Source: Misgurnus anguillicaudatus (lineage: Eukaryota > Chordata > Actinopteri > Cypriniformes > Cobitidae). From it: 64,000 nt of DNA. Below the pieces are notes generated by a model, which ran no database searches, was not told the origin of the DNA, and saw nothing but the letters and a program-made list of their open reading frames with translations. Positions 1-11,774 of this stretch are shown here, one piece after another. The stretch covers positions 24,573,001 through 24,637,000 of the forward strand of contig NC_073354.2 in NCBI RefSeq assembly GCF_027580225.2, written 5' to 3'. Within the stretch, counting starts at the first letter, position 1. Every line of letters starts with the position of its first letter. The translations under genes and the position numbers were made by a program.

Positions 1-319
1 GAATGAGTCATTCAGACCACATAGCAAGAACGCATAGACGTCACATGCTTTTTACTCTCTGCTGCCCATAATCAAAAGAGCCCTGTTTAGCAGATGGGTG
101 AGGCAGGGCGCTTCCCACGAAGAGATGAATGGCGAAAAGGATTCACTTAAATGAGATAACCAACAGCATGGAGGCCCTTGGCATCGCTCTCTTATGAGGG
201 AGATTGAGTCCTGCAGGTTTTGTGTGAAAACAGATTGAACAGAGAGGTGGTAAAACACACAGAGAGAGCATTTACAAGCCCTTTACAAATAAGTTAGGGG
301 CAGAATTACTACAAGTTAT
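1..319. other. unassigned sequence
   Basis: No gene, RNA or repeat family was recognised here. The short open frames have no recognisable domain. Confidence 0.4.
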
Positions 320-323
320 TTAA

Positions 324-653
324 AGGTGCAGTGTGTAATTTTTAGAAGGATCTCTTGCCAGAAATGCAAAATAATATACAAAACTATATTATCAGGGACA
401 TTTCATAATGTCTACATACACAGAGGATCCCCTTACATGGAAGTCGCCATTTTGTTCTGCCATGTTTTTTACAGAAGCTCTTACCGGACAAACTTTTTTA
501 CTAAGTTATCTTCAACGGTGATATGTTTGTCTTGTGGTGGCTACCGTAGCTTCTCTATGCATTTCAAAAGCAAAGGGTGAGCTGCAAACTGAGTTGTTGG
601 TTGCAATTTGCAACCTCACCAGAAGATGCCACTAAAATTTACACACTGCACCT
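324..653. mobile_element. TTAA-flanked inverted-repeat element, family T1, copy 1
   Basis: Ends are AGGTGCAGTGTGTAA on the left and its inverse on the right, with TTAA directly outside both ends (320-323 and 654-657). There is no transposase, so it is a non-autonomous DNA transposon. A TTAA target suggests piggyBac-like or Kolobok-like mobilisation; that class is inference. A second copy lies at 1312-1665. Confidence 0.85.
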
Positions 654-1000
654 TTAACTTTATAGCGGTATGGTTTATTTATCAAAAACTATAATCAAAA
701 ATCCCTTTAATAACCCCAAAGACCTTTCCGGAGTGGAAATGGCAGGGTAGGTAATTGAAATTTTCAGACAAATAAGCTGTATCAAGAAAAAAGTGCTCTG
801 TAAAATAACTGGGATACTCTCCTAATGGCATTATTTGTGAATTTAATTATATCATTCTTAATAACTTTCTATAAGTTACTGACTCTGTGTTTATGCAAAT
901 GGATGCATGAATTCATGAACAATTTTTAAGTGCATGGATTCCAGTCTGAATTCATCTGGAGATATGTAAAAGAAGTAAAATGGTTTATAAACAAAAAATA

Positions 1001-1078
1001 ATACTCTGTCAGGAAAAAAATAGTCAAAAATTTATCCAAAGCTGTCACTGGGTCACTACCCTTTAAAAAGGTCCTAAT
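1001..1078. mobile_element. fragment of inverted-repeat family M
   Basis: The stretch with CTGTCAGGAAAAAAATAGTC followed by a CACTGGGTCACTACCCTTTA-like segment resembles the left arms of the copies near 24420 and 24791. Only one arm is present. Confidence 0.5.
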
Positions 1079-1083
1079 ATATT

Positions 1084-1307
1084 TGGGGGTGGTTTCACGG
1101 ACAGGGATTAGACAAATGTAAGAGCTGTCCAAACTGAAAACAACTTGTACTGACATATCTTAAAATAAAACAGTGGCCTTTGTTTTGCCTCAAAATGCCC
1201 GCCAGTAATGTTTGTAGTAAGGCATGTTTGTTAAAACTAGTTATATTTCCTAATTAAACTAAGGCCTAGTCCTGGTTTAAGCTAAACCCTGTCCACGAAA
1301 CCACCCT
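1084..1307. mobile_element. inverted-repeat element, family T2, copy 1
   Basis: The left arm GGGGGTGGTTTCACGGACAG pairs with the right arm CTGTCCACGAAACCACCC. The right TTAA (1308-1311) is the same four bases that form the left TTAA of the adjoining T1 copy, so the two elements share one target. The left TTAA has decayed. A related copy is at 46042-46242. Confidence 0.7.
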
Positions 1308-1311
1308 TTAA

Positions 1312-1665
1312 AGGTGCACTGTGTAACTTTAAGAAGGATCTCTTGACTGAAGTGCGATATAATATACATAACTATATTGTCAGTGGTGTATAAAGACCTT
1401 ACTAATGTACATAATGAACTGTATTGTTTTTATTACTTTAGAATGAGCTGGTTTTATTTACATGTACAGCGGGTCCCCTTACATGAAAGTCGCCATTTCG
1501 TGCCTATATTTTCCTACAGTAGCCCTAAATGAACAAATTGCAAACGATGACATGTTTGTCCTGTGGCGGCAACCATAGCTCCTCTAAGCGCTTTGAAAGG
1601 AAGAGGTGAGCTGTAGACTGAGCTGTTGGTTGAATTTGGGCACGAAAAATCTACACAGTGGGCAT
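1312..1665. mobile_element. TTAA-flanked element, family T1, copy 2
   Basis: It begins AGGTGCACTGTGTAAC, matches copy 1 along its length (GAAGGATCTCTTG..., AAGTCGCCATTT...) and is flanked by TTAA at 1308-1311 and 1666-1669. The right terminus has several substitutions, and the copy keeps an interior segment that copy 1 lacks. Confidence 0.8.
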
Positions 1666-1669
1666 TTAA

Positions 1670-2649
1670 AGGTACCATAGAGTGTTAAACTGTATTTACC
1701 TAGGTATAGATGATAATAAGAGTTCTGTACATGGTAATAAGCCTCAAACACTATTGGGTGATTCGCACGAAATCCAAACTTAAAAGGTGTCCAGCATCAG
1801 ATTTTTTTAAAAAGCCATTGAAGCCAATTTTTATTTGTTGCACATATAAGATTAAGGTCTGAACTTACTATAACCATTATTTTAAAATATTTCCTATAGA
1901 ATTATTTACATTTTTTAGATTATCATTATCAAAAATTAGCATTACTGCAACATGATATTACATTAAATATATGCATTTACAAACTCATGTTTCGGTAATG
2001 AGAACTAAAAAGTTGTCTAGGTATTATGACAAACAAAATTTCATCTTTTATCTGGAGAGAAAAAATAAGTACTGCTTACCTGGTAGCCATCTTGAGTGTC
2101 ACAGTCAATTAAGTCCCTTCCAACAGTTCCTTCAAGGCTTAAACAATGATTGAAAATTGTTGCGGAGGATGAGAACATTTTTCTTGGACACATTTATATT
2201 CCTTATTATTGTCTCTACATTTACCTATGTTCACCAAATACCACATGTTTCTTTACTGTAAATGTTTATAGTATAACATGCACTGAAGCTTTTTATTTTT
2301 TAGATTTTTTATCATAAATATTTCCATGTCAAAGAACCAAAATCCAGTAATGGACACACTGCGGTAAAGAAAATGTTCCCCTTAAATGTGAAAAAAAAGA
2401 TTTGTATGATGTCATTTGAAATCATGTGCAAAATACTACATGAAGAGATGTTTGTAACTGTATGCTTCATATTTTGATACTCTTACTTTGCATTTACTTT
2501 TTTTAATCAAAATATTTCATGACACCTCATAAGTCTAATTTCGTGAGAATCACCCTATTGTTTCCTCCTTCTTGTGTAAACCTTGTCATGCAAAACCATT
2601 GCATGCATACTCGAGCATAGGGACCATTTTTTTCTGACAGTAGGCTATA
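1670..2649. other. unassigned AT-rich sequence
   Basis: No gene or repeat family was recognised. The 60-aa frame near 1971-2153 has no recognisable domain or supporting context. Confidence 0.4.
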
Positions 2650-2870
2650 GTGTTTCCCAATCCTGGTCCTCAAGCACATTCTCCCAAAAAGTTTTAGATG
2701 CCTCCTTATTTAAAACACCTGATTCAACTTATCAGCCTCCTTACAAAATGGTAAACATGTCTTTTTAACAAGCTGATGAGCTAAATCAGGTGTGTCAAAC
2801 AAGGAGACATCGAAAACCCCCTGGTAGAGGGCCCTCGAGGACCAGGTTTGGGAAGCTCTGGTATAGAGAA
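2650..2870. mobile_element. palindromic MITE with TTTCCCAA ends
   Basis: The left end TGTTTCCCAATCCTGGTCCT is mirrored by AGGACCAGGTTTGGGAAGC on the right, and a CAGGTGTGT core lies between. This layout is typical of short non-autonomous hAT-type elements in fish. No clear target duplication was found, so the class is tentative. Confidence 0.65.
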
Positions 2871-2873
2871 TTA

Positions 2874-3450
2874 GGGGCTGTCCACACGGAGACGCAATCA
2901 CTGTATACGCATAAATTTGTTATCGTATTGGCGTTTCATCCACACGGATCCGGCGATTTCAGAGAGTGAAACCGCTATTTTTTGAAACCTGGTCCTAAAG
3001 TGGATAAATCTGAAACCGACACCCTTGCGGTTTCGTCTGTACAGCCAATCCGTATATTTTGTGAAGCGAAAACGTCATCACATCACGTGTCGGAAGCGTC
3101 ACACATAACAGCAACAACAATAACGGCGGACTATGTGATTGTGTTCGTGCTACAGAAGCAACTAAAGCCTACTAGCTTTATTACAGCAAAATCTATTGCT
3201 TCTATGCAATTGTGGTGACCAACAAGCGATAATGGACAACACCATACGTTGGTTATGCGCATGCTCAAAGTCTTCTTCTCCGGTATAGTATATATCTGTA
3301 GCAGAATTACAGCGCCCCATACTGGTCCGGCATATATACTACACTGGTTTCAGTCGGTTTCAGTGGTTTCGTGTTTACGGATTATTTTTTTTAGAGCAAG
3401 GAAAAAAAATGATCGGATAGGGAATGCACCGGCTTCGTGTGGATATACCC
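2874..3450. mobile_element. Harbinger-like MITE with TTA target duplication
   Basis: The ends GGGGCTGTCCACACGGA and TTCGTGTGGATATACCC form an imperfect inverted repeat. TTA flanks both sides (2871-2873, 3451-3453), as expected for PIF/Harbinger insertions. No transposase frame is present. The element is denser in CpG than its surroundings. Confidence 0.6.
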
Positions 3451-3453
3451 TTA

Positions 3454-4598
3454 GATTTTCTATTTATTGTGTTATTTTATGGTTGCATTCTCTTGAATAG
3501 TAAAACCAGACACTGAATTATTTATTTACAGTATGTTATAGTGCCATCTTCAAAATAAACCATAGACAAGACCTATATTAATTTATTTTCTAATTTATTT
3601 TAGCCAAAGGAACACATAAGTCATGTTTACAAAAAATGCAGGCACTACCACAGATTACAAAGTTTTGGCAAAAAATATACTAAAAATAAATCACCTGGAA
3701 ATGTGTTCCTTAAAACACATTTATTTTTACACTTTCAGAAGTCTAGACTTATCTGAGAATATCTGCTCATTTATATGTATAGCTGGTACACTCACAGTTA
3801 GATGTTTTGAATATCAGGATGCTTAGCCTCCAACCTCATCCACATCTCTACTGTAAGTCTAAACGAACTGATTCGGTTTATTTGTAGATTATTTTTGTCA
3901 TGCGTTTCCCCAGGAACATTTCTGGTATAGAGCTTCTAAGATCAAGCCTAGGGCAAGAAAAGCACTGAGAGATTTTTTCGGGTAGGGGTAAAAACCTGTG
4001 GAACACACTTAATTGCAGGATCAAGCTTGTTTTTTCACACAATCTTGAGACTCCAGCTGATAATATTTAATGCAGAGGAGGCTCAGAGCACTTAGATACA
4101 ATCTCAATAACCTCTAAGTCTAAAATATCTGGAAAGATATTTCCACAATGTAATGATTCTGCATTTATGACAAATGTGTGATGAGTTTCCAAACCGGCTT
4201 TAATTAACCACCTGTCCAGGATATTTGGAAAAAAGAAACACTTCATAAAGAACTCTTAGTCGTCTTGCTGAGTTATTAATCATCAGCGTCAAACATATGG
4301 TACCTTTCATTACATTCTGTTGTAATTATGGTGCAGATTATTTTTCATTAGACATTGCCCCTATCACAGATGGAAAATGCATATACTTTGCTAACTGATA
4401 AAAAGATAATATCTTAAGGCTAACTGTATTTTGTTTCAACACAAGTTTGGAAGAACTGTACATTACAAGTACATATGTGCAAAGATTTCACCCATTTGAA
4501 CGGCTGTAAGGTTTGTTGAATGTATAAACTTGTGTTAGCTTTTAGGACATTTTAAAGCAAGTACTCACTCAGTGATGTAGTGGTATAAGTATTGTCAC
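3454..4598. other. unassigned sequence
   Basis: No repeat family or gene was recognised between the Harbinger-like MITE and the T3 copy. Confidence 0.4.
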
Positions 4599-4602
4599 TT
4601 AA

Positions 4603-5055
4603 AGGAAAACACCACCATTTTTAATATTTTACTATGTTCTTACCTCAACTTAGACAAATGAATACATACACATCTTCTTTCAATGCGTGCACTTAATCTT
4701 TGTACAGCGCGTCGTGAATGTGTTAGCATTTAGCCTAGCCCCATTCAGTCCTTAGGATCCAAACAGGGATGAATTTAGAAGCCACCAATATGATATTTTA
4801 AGCAGACGAAAAATGAACCTCGGCGCGCAGTAACATCATTACTGCTGACCACTCCCCCTCTCGTTCAAACTTCCGTCCATAAATTCATCCCTGTTTGGAT
4901 CCTAAGGAATGAATGGGGCTAGGCTAAATGCTAACACATTCACGACGCGCTGTACAAAGATTAAGTGCACGCATTGAAAAAAGATGTGTATGTATTAATT
5001 AGTCTAAGTTTAGGTAAAAACATAATAAAATATTGAAAAACAGTGTTGTTTTCCT
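4603..5055. mobile_element. TTAA-flanked element, family T3, copy 1
   Basis: The ends AGGAAAACACCACC and GTGTTGTTTTCCT are bounded by TTAA (4599-4602, 5056-5059). Long arms containing GCATTTAGCCTAGCCCCATT and its inverse pair across an unpaired GC-rich centre near 4830. A second copy is at 31532-31957. Confidence 0.85.
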
Positions 5056-5373
5056 TTAACTTCAGCTGCTTGACTTCTCAGCATAAGGATAATTATGAAT
5101 TTAGTATTATTAATAAATATTTAGAATTTAGAAGTGGGTATACTCCATGCCATCTAATAAAGAAGTAGGTATACTCCGTATGCGTATACTCTTCACTGAG
5201 TGTATTCAAATCTACTAACAGATGTCAAATGTTACCAAGATTATCTTATATATATATTTTTATTTTAGAGGATTTTCTTTCTTTTCAGACAATACTCAGT
5301 ATCACACACCATATTTTGCATTTACTTAAAATAGTTCACCTGAGTAAATGTAATAAAACAGTATGGTGTCAAA

Positions 5374-5942
5374 TAGGGCTAGGCAAAAAAATCAGATTTT
5401 CCGATTAAAAATTTTTTTTACGTGGTCGATTAAAAATCGATTCTTAAAGGCCACCAATCTTTTTTTCATATTTATTTCCGCAAACATTAAACATAAGATT
5501 AACGTTAATCTAATTACTAGTCTTCTCCACTAGATGTCACCCTCTTTTTTGCCTTGCGCGATGTTACCAAGGAGCGAGAGGCGAGCCTGTAATTCATTCA
5601 TTCAGTACTTAAAATGGCGGTTTCGGGTGCTTCGTCGACGTTGATGCCACCTTCACATAAGAAGTCGGAGGTATGGAAGCATTTTAGATTTCGCAAACAA
5701 GACAACGATGATAGTGTTGTGGCTTTTAATTTCTTTTTATTAATTACCCACTTGTAAACTTCTGTTCACTCTTTTTTATAAATATAGTATTTGTACTATA
5801 TTCATTGAGTTGAATCGTGAATCGAGTATAAAAATCGACCCAAGAATCGAAATCGAAAATTGACCCGAGAATCGAATCTATTTCATAGCTTGTGAATCTA
5901 AATCGAATCGATCTGGAACATCTGAATCGAAACCCAGCCTTA
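5374..5942 (+). mobile_element. hAT-like element with 8-bp target duplication
   Basis: The terminal inverted repeat TAGGGCTAGGC pairs with CCCAGCCTTA. Flanking 8-mers GTGTCAAA (5366-5373) and GTGTGAAA (5943-5950) differ at one base and fit a hAT target duplication. The arms are rich in ATCGA motifs. The interior carries the start of a transposase-like frame (5614-5757), so this is a deletion derivative of an autonomous hAT element. Confidence 0.8.
5614..5757 (+). pseudogene. remnant of hAT (BED-finger) transposase N-terminus
   Basis: A 47-codon frame begins MAVSGASSTLMPPSHKKSEV and continues with WKHFRFRKQD. The KSEVWKHF motif is the usual beginning of a BED-type zinc finger in hAT transposases and ZBED proteins. 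The frame stops before any Cys/His zinc ligand, and no RNase-H-like catalytic region or dimerisation domain follows inside the element, so the fragment cannot be an active transposase. The reading as a hAT remnant agrees with the 8-bp target duplication around the host element. The assignment rests on the short motif alone. Confidence 0.6.
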
Positions 5943-5950
5943 GTGTGAAA

Positions 5951-6728
5951 TCTTATGATGTTATAAACTATATCAAATGTTAGATTACAAAGCACGGTAA
6001 TCAGTTAAATAAAACTGCTTATTTAACTACTGATATAGTTGGTCAATCTCATATGAGTGCACATCATCGTAAACATAACATAAACATTAAGTTCATATTC
6101 TGATGTGTTAAACCTTTCTGCCCAGTGACTCCAGTGTAAATTCTAAGAAACCATAGATGAGCCATTGCTTCATCCTGAGGCTTTATGGCAGTAGTGAATG
6201 CTAGCTGCTGTGAATCCAGTCACAGCGTGATACGATACATGCAGTACTGTACTGTTTGATGTTTGAGCCAGTGTTTTGTTTGTGTAAACATCTTCTGACT
6301 GCATGGTTGACCTTTACATGACCCCAGTTCCATTTTCTTCTATGAATTTTATCTTTCAGATTACCATTTTTGTTCCAATGCTCGTGGCCACAATGCAGGA
6401 AACAGACTGAATCTCTATGAAAAACCTATTTACTGTATATCCCATGATCACTGAGAGGTCTCTCTCTCTCTCTCTCCATTCACGGGTGCACATGGGATCC
6501 ATACTTAGAAAGAACAGACTTGGATATGTTTCTGCTGCCTTTATTGATTTAATCATCAAGTAATATAAAATATATGGGTGGAATAGAGGAACCAATGAGA
6601 AATATATAAATAGTAAATGACGTTCTGTAAGTAGAGTGATAACAGTTGCAGTGATCAATCACGCTTTAAGGGCCAATTAGTTCAAATATAACTGTAACAC
6701 TTTCAATAAGGTTATTTGTTAACATTAC
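5951..6728. other. unassigned sequence with a short TC tract
   Basis: A short TC microsatellite lies near 6460-6476. The 100-aa minus-strand frame across 6356-6658 has no recognisable domain. Confidence 0.4.
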
Positions 6729-6732
6729 TTAA

Positions 6733-7906
6733 AGGGCACCTATTATGGCCTTTTTACAAGATGTAATAAGTTGTGTCCAGAATGTTTCTGTGAAGTTTCA
6801 GCTCAAAATACCCCATAGATCATTTATTATTATAGCATGTCCAAAATGTCCCTATTTGGGTGGAAGCAAAAACGCGCTGTTTTAATGTCTGTATCTTTAA
6901 ATTCAAATGAGCTACAGCTCCTCACTTTCATACAAACAGACACTGAGTGCTTTCAGTTAAAATAGATCTGATTAATACAGTTTTCTATTGCACAATTAAA
7001 CTTTTCCACTTTTAAGCTTTTCCACTGGGTGCAGTACGTAGTACCCGATACTTTTTTAGTACCACTTCGATCGGGGTTCCAAGCGACCCGAGCTGATACC
7101 CATGACGCGAAAACACTGTAGATCACTGATTGGTCTGAGCGAATCGTCACTACCAGCGTCATTGCTATATTGTAAAAAAATTGCTTTAGCTTCATGCTAG
7201 CTTGCGCTGTCTCGAGCAAACACGTTGTCATCTGTGCTCTGCTATAATTAAGTTCCCAAACTCCCTTTTAGCGTTGAAAAACATCCACAGGTTGAGAATC
7301 AGAAACACCATATTTTTTTTCCAGACTTGCAGTTTGTGGCGGCACATTAGCGACCGCATATATGCTTAAATGCAACTTAAATGAGGCTCAGGGGAGTGCG
7401 TCGACTGACGCCACCGGTGTTTGTACAGAAACTGTCATGAGAGACAGAGGTAGTGATAAACGCGATGTGTGAACGTTTGTATGATGTCACAGCAGGCAGC
7501 GCAAATATAATGACATGCCTATAATTCCTCACACTCCGAAGTGTTACTAAACTCGATGGAAAAGCTAACCAAGCCAAAGTGAGGTGGGCTGACCCGACCT
7601 GACCCAAACCAAACCATGGGGTACTATGCAATGGAAAAGCGCCATAAGATAGTATCTAGTGGACAGAGTATGACTCGCTGAGGGTGGAACCTATGGTAAT
7701 GCAGGACTGTAAGTCGGCGGGACTTTGTGACCTCACATTGATAAGAAAATCAAAACGGCATGTCTAATGAGACTGCTTTGGTTCAATGTGGATTAAAAAA
7801 GAAGGAGAGAGGGTGGATTTTCTTATAGTAAGGTGGGTTATAGTAGCTTGTGCCAATATTATGTCCAAACAGCCTGTAGAATTGGATTTTGCATAATAGG
7901 TGCCCT
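6733..7906. mobile_element. TTAA-flanked element, family T4, copy 1, with nested insert
   Basis: The ends AGGGCACCTATTATGGCC and TGCATAATAGGTGCCCT are flanked by TTAA (6729-6732, 7907-7910). Comparison with the copy at 32767-34458 shows the inner segment from about 7016 to 7640 is a separate insertion. Confidence 0.85.
7016..7640. mobile_element. MITE nested in T4 copy 1
   Basis: The left end GCTTTTCCACTGGGTGCAGT pairs with ATGCAATGGAAAAGC on the right, and AGTACC-type motifs lie just inside both ends. The T4 copy at 32.8 kb lacks this segment, which supports a later insertion. hAT type is likely, but a clean target duplication is not visible. Confidence 0.65.
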
Positions 7907-7910
7907 TTAA

Positions 7911-9074
7911 GAAATAGCTAACATGAACTACCTTTAACCACATTTATTAATTTGTGTTCATTTCAGCATTTACTAATACATTTTTTAAATCACACATTTT
8001 TACTTGTAACATTATAAATTAACACAAGCAACTGTATTGGCATTAACAAAGCACTGGAACACGAGCAACTGTATTGGCACCAACATTAACAAAGCTTAAT
8101 AAATGCTAATAAACTACATTGCTCATTGTCAGTTAATGTTAGCTAATGCATTTACTAATCTTGACAAATACAACCTTATATACAACCTACACATGTAATC
8201 AGTTTCCTTATGTATACATCAGAAAAGGTACTAGAAGCGCCATAAGATAAAGCAATAATATGCCTTGATGTATTCTACCTTAGACTTTTAGGTTGTTCCT
8301 ACCTCCACATAAATGAAATTATGTCATAATCACGTTAATGTATCGAAAAAAAAATCAAAGCCATACAACAAACACAAAGGTGCTGATGTTCTTCAAAATG
8401 CAAAACATCACATGCAGCGTTTTGTTTAACCAGAAACGAGTTAAGCATTAACTCATACTGTGACATGAGAGGATGTTAGAAACAAACTCAAAATTACAAA
8501 ACCTTATTCAGTAGCATTTAATTGTTAACTTTGTTTGTCTTTGAGCTTGTCACGAGGCTGACACTTCAACACACGCTAACTGCATCCCCCCCAGAGAGAC
8601 GAGCATTGAGGCTCTCTGATCTGAGAAACGGGATCAGCGCGTCTGTCAAGGGCCATGGAAGAATAAACAACACGAGCAAACTGGTTTTGAAGGATGTTGG
8701 GGGGTGGGGGGGGGTGCGTGAAGGCTGTTATGTTGTCAGAGGAAATGGAATGTGCCGATCTACACGCGTTTCCTCCTGTGTGTTAGGATGACAACAAAAT
8801 TTCACCCTTGTCTGGAAAGAGTCGCGTTGTTCATTTTAACACACAGATGGGCATAAACGTTTGAGAGGAACACAGCCCCCTTTCATGCTTTTTTTAAGAT
8901 GAGAGACTCTTGAATAATAATTAAGGTCAGGCTGCATGGAAAATGTTGAAAGATGGAAAACTGTAAAAAATCACTTGCGGATATCCAAAAATGGGTAAAG
9001 AGGCAGGACATGGGTGAAGCTGAGGTGCTTAATATAATTTAAACGGATGAGTTACAAAAAAAATCAACCCCTCA
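7911..9074. other. unassigned sequence
   Basis: There is a small imperfect duplication at about 8025-8100 (AGCAACTGTATTGGCA occurs twice). Nothing else was recognised. The frame at 8522-8791 runs through a G-tract and is not supported. Confidence 0.4.
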
Positions 9075-9475
9075 TTTTCAATATTAAAATATGTTATTAC
9101 ATTAACTAAGAATTGTTAATACATCCCTCTATCATCTGTGTGCGTGCACGTAAGCGCTGGAGCGCGCTGCGACGCTTCGATAGCATTTAGCTTAGCCCCA
9201 TTCATTCAATGGTACCATTTAGAGATAAAGTTAGAAGTGACCAAACACATCAACGTTTTTCCTATTTAAGACGAGTAGTTATACGAGCAAGTTTGGTGGT
9301 ACAAAATAAAACATATCGCTTTTCTAAGCGGATTTAAAAGAGGAACTATATTTTATGGCGTAATAGCACTTTTGGGAGTACTTCGACTCGGTGCAGTAAC
9401 ACCCTCCCTCTCCCATTATGAGAGTGAGAAGGGGAGCGGACTTTTCAGGCGAGTCGAAGTACTCCCAAAAGTGCT
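9075..9475. mobile_element. truncated element, family T5, copy 1
   Basis: It matches the left arm and centre of the full copy at 50866-51588, including TCATTTTCAATATTAAAATA and the central palindrome around GAGTACTTCGACTC. The right arm is missing: identity ends after CCCAAAAGTGCTA. The left terminus is degraded. Confidence 0.75.
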
Positions 9476-9524
9476 ACATCATGTTCACACTGATGGGCAA
9501 CTTCTCTTCCTATTTCCGGTGTGG

Positions 9525-9675
9525 CGCTCGAGTCTGTCCCAAAACACGACTCCGGTGCGCCCTCTTGCACTCGCATCAAGGGTCCCTAAGGTCTGCACTA
9601 CATGATGTCATCAAAGAAGGGACTCTGAGGAGGTCCACAAGTCCGGGAGTGTGCCATTTGGGACAGGGCCCATGT
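9525..9675. mobile_element. possible short MITE
   Basis: TCTGTCCCAAAACAC is inverted as GTGCCATTTGGGACAGG about 130 bp away. No target duplication was found. Confidence 0.35.
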
Positions 9676-9729
9676 TGCACTTTTACAGTTTTTTGCATAT
9701 GGGTCCAGGCCTGACTTGCTATGCTACTG

Positions 9730-11053
9730 TCGCCAACTACTGGCCTGGCGCATATAGTACAGCATTTTTAGTCGTTTTGTGGATATGTGAACAGGGATAA
9801 TTTTGACAGTGTTGTGGTGTGTATGCAAAATATTTCGAAAATGCAAAGGAAATCTTTTTCAGTTTTAGCACAATTATTGTTGTGTAAACTTCCCTTTAAA
9901 TGGCAGGTGTCAAAGTAAAACTTTGTCCTGTAAAGGTAAGCAAGTGCATCAACCATTAACTGGCATTGCAATTATTACTAAAATTCCTAGGATCTTGTCA
10001 GTGATTATTCAAACGTATTCACCTTTTGACATCAAAAAGCCACGACTCTGCTGGATCGGTTAAAATGCTGTCTTGCTATTTTTCCTGAGACACTTTCCAT
10101 TTGGTAGATGACACGTAAATGTATTTAATCATTAGACAGGCCTCAAAACCAAAGCTTATAATTTAACAGCCTCTATTAATTTTCTGACACACTTGAAACG
10201 TCTCTGAAAAAATGCCCATCTGCTAAACCTGCTTCACACCACCTCACTCTCCACATTAACCCTTGTCTCTGACAGCTAGTTATTAGCTCATTTTCTACAA
10301 ACCGACAGTCATTTAAAACTTTCTTTTTTCATTAGCTTCTACCCTGTGTTTCTAATGGGCCCTGTGGCAGATAAGAGCACAATTCTGGGTAACAAACACA
10401 GCAGGACAGGATATGGCAGCACGGGGCCAGGGGCCCTTATAAGGTTTCGGGGATGTTAAGAGAAATCTCATATGAAATGCAACGGAAGGCGGTCTGCCCA
10501 TAACAGGAAACTGTCCCTGATAATAGTTATTTGTGCAGTGATGGTCCACAACAAAATGGAAGAGCCTGGTCGATGGTTGGGGTGTTAGGGCTTAGAGTGC
10601 ACTCATCTCAAATAAAGACTCAGAGAGCCGGGCCTACTAATAGTATCAGGAAGGGGTGAATAAGGATAGCAGCACTGAAAGCAGAGCGGAAGGGAATGAA
10701 CTGTCACTGAGCCGCTCCATCAATAGCGCTGTGTTGCGGGGGCTCTACAAAAGGGCCATAAGGGAAATGTGTGAAAGAATTGTCAATACCTTCTCTCTCT
10801 TTCTGCCCGATGTGGAAACAAAATCTATAATGCTATCTTAGAAGTACAACTATTTCTTGGGGGTCTAAAAAAAGTATTGGTGGTGCCCTGTGAGAAAAAG
10901 GATTAAATTGTCACTTTGACATGGAAGGTGAAGTCAGTCTGTGGTCAAAAGCAGGGTCAATGCCCTTAAACCACAGACATGGTTGGAAATGCTCACCCGC
11001 TGGGCTTATAGCTTATGACTCACTCTAAAAAGACTAGACAGCATTATTGCTGT

Positions 11054-11055
<2 letters not shown>
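9730..11055. other. unassigned sequence
   Basis: No repeat family or gene was recognised. Frames at 10352-10549 and 10656-10841 have no domain or context. Confidence 0.4.
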
Positions 11056-11124
<69 letters not shown>

Positions 11125-11129
11125 AGAGA
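11056..11129 (+). repeat. (GA)n microsatellite
   Basis: About 74 bp of nearly uninterrupted GA dinucleotide, with one phase change near the end. The ER-repeat frame running across it is a by-product. Confidence 0.97.
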
Positions 11130-11774
11130 ATTTAAGACTAGAGGATATTTTTAGTTCATGCTCGAAAAATCAGATACATCCTATCCAAAAAGCCTGAAGT
11201 TGACATGTCTCCGGCATAACAGATAGCAATACTATTCCTAGTGGCATCCTAATTAATATTCCTTTAAAGCCTTTGAAAAACCACTTGAAGTATGAAATTC
11301 TCAGATAGAGGTTTGAGCTAAGGACAGGAAGAAAAATTAAAGCATTGCAGTGTTGTTTCCAACATGTGTGTGTAGCCATATTGCTGCTATTTCTCTTTGA
11401 ATAACTAGCCGTGACCACCTAAACCGAGACCAAGACAAGACCAGAGGGTGTCAAGACTGAGTATTGAGATCAAGAGCGGTCTTGAGTACTACAGCACAAC
11501 AACTGGGATCCAAAATCAGAGTCATCTTAAATCTTTTTTATTCTTTGGTATGTTTTATTTTTGCCCTGTGATTGACTGGTTAACTATCCAGGGTGTACCT
11601 TGCCTGTGGCCATATTCCAGGCTTCATCCATACACGACTATGTACATTCTCTCAAAAAAGATAAAAAAGTTGTCATTGGGATGGGACCTTTCAAAAAGTA
11701 ATATGTAACATTTTGGTACAGATATGTACCTTTAAGGTACCAGTATGTACGGTACCAATGTGTAACTTGGTAAT

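Noticed and set aside
11015..11197. Glu/Arg-repeat frame
   Set aside because: It is translation of the GA microsatellite.
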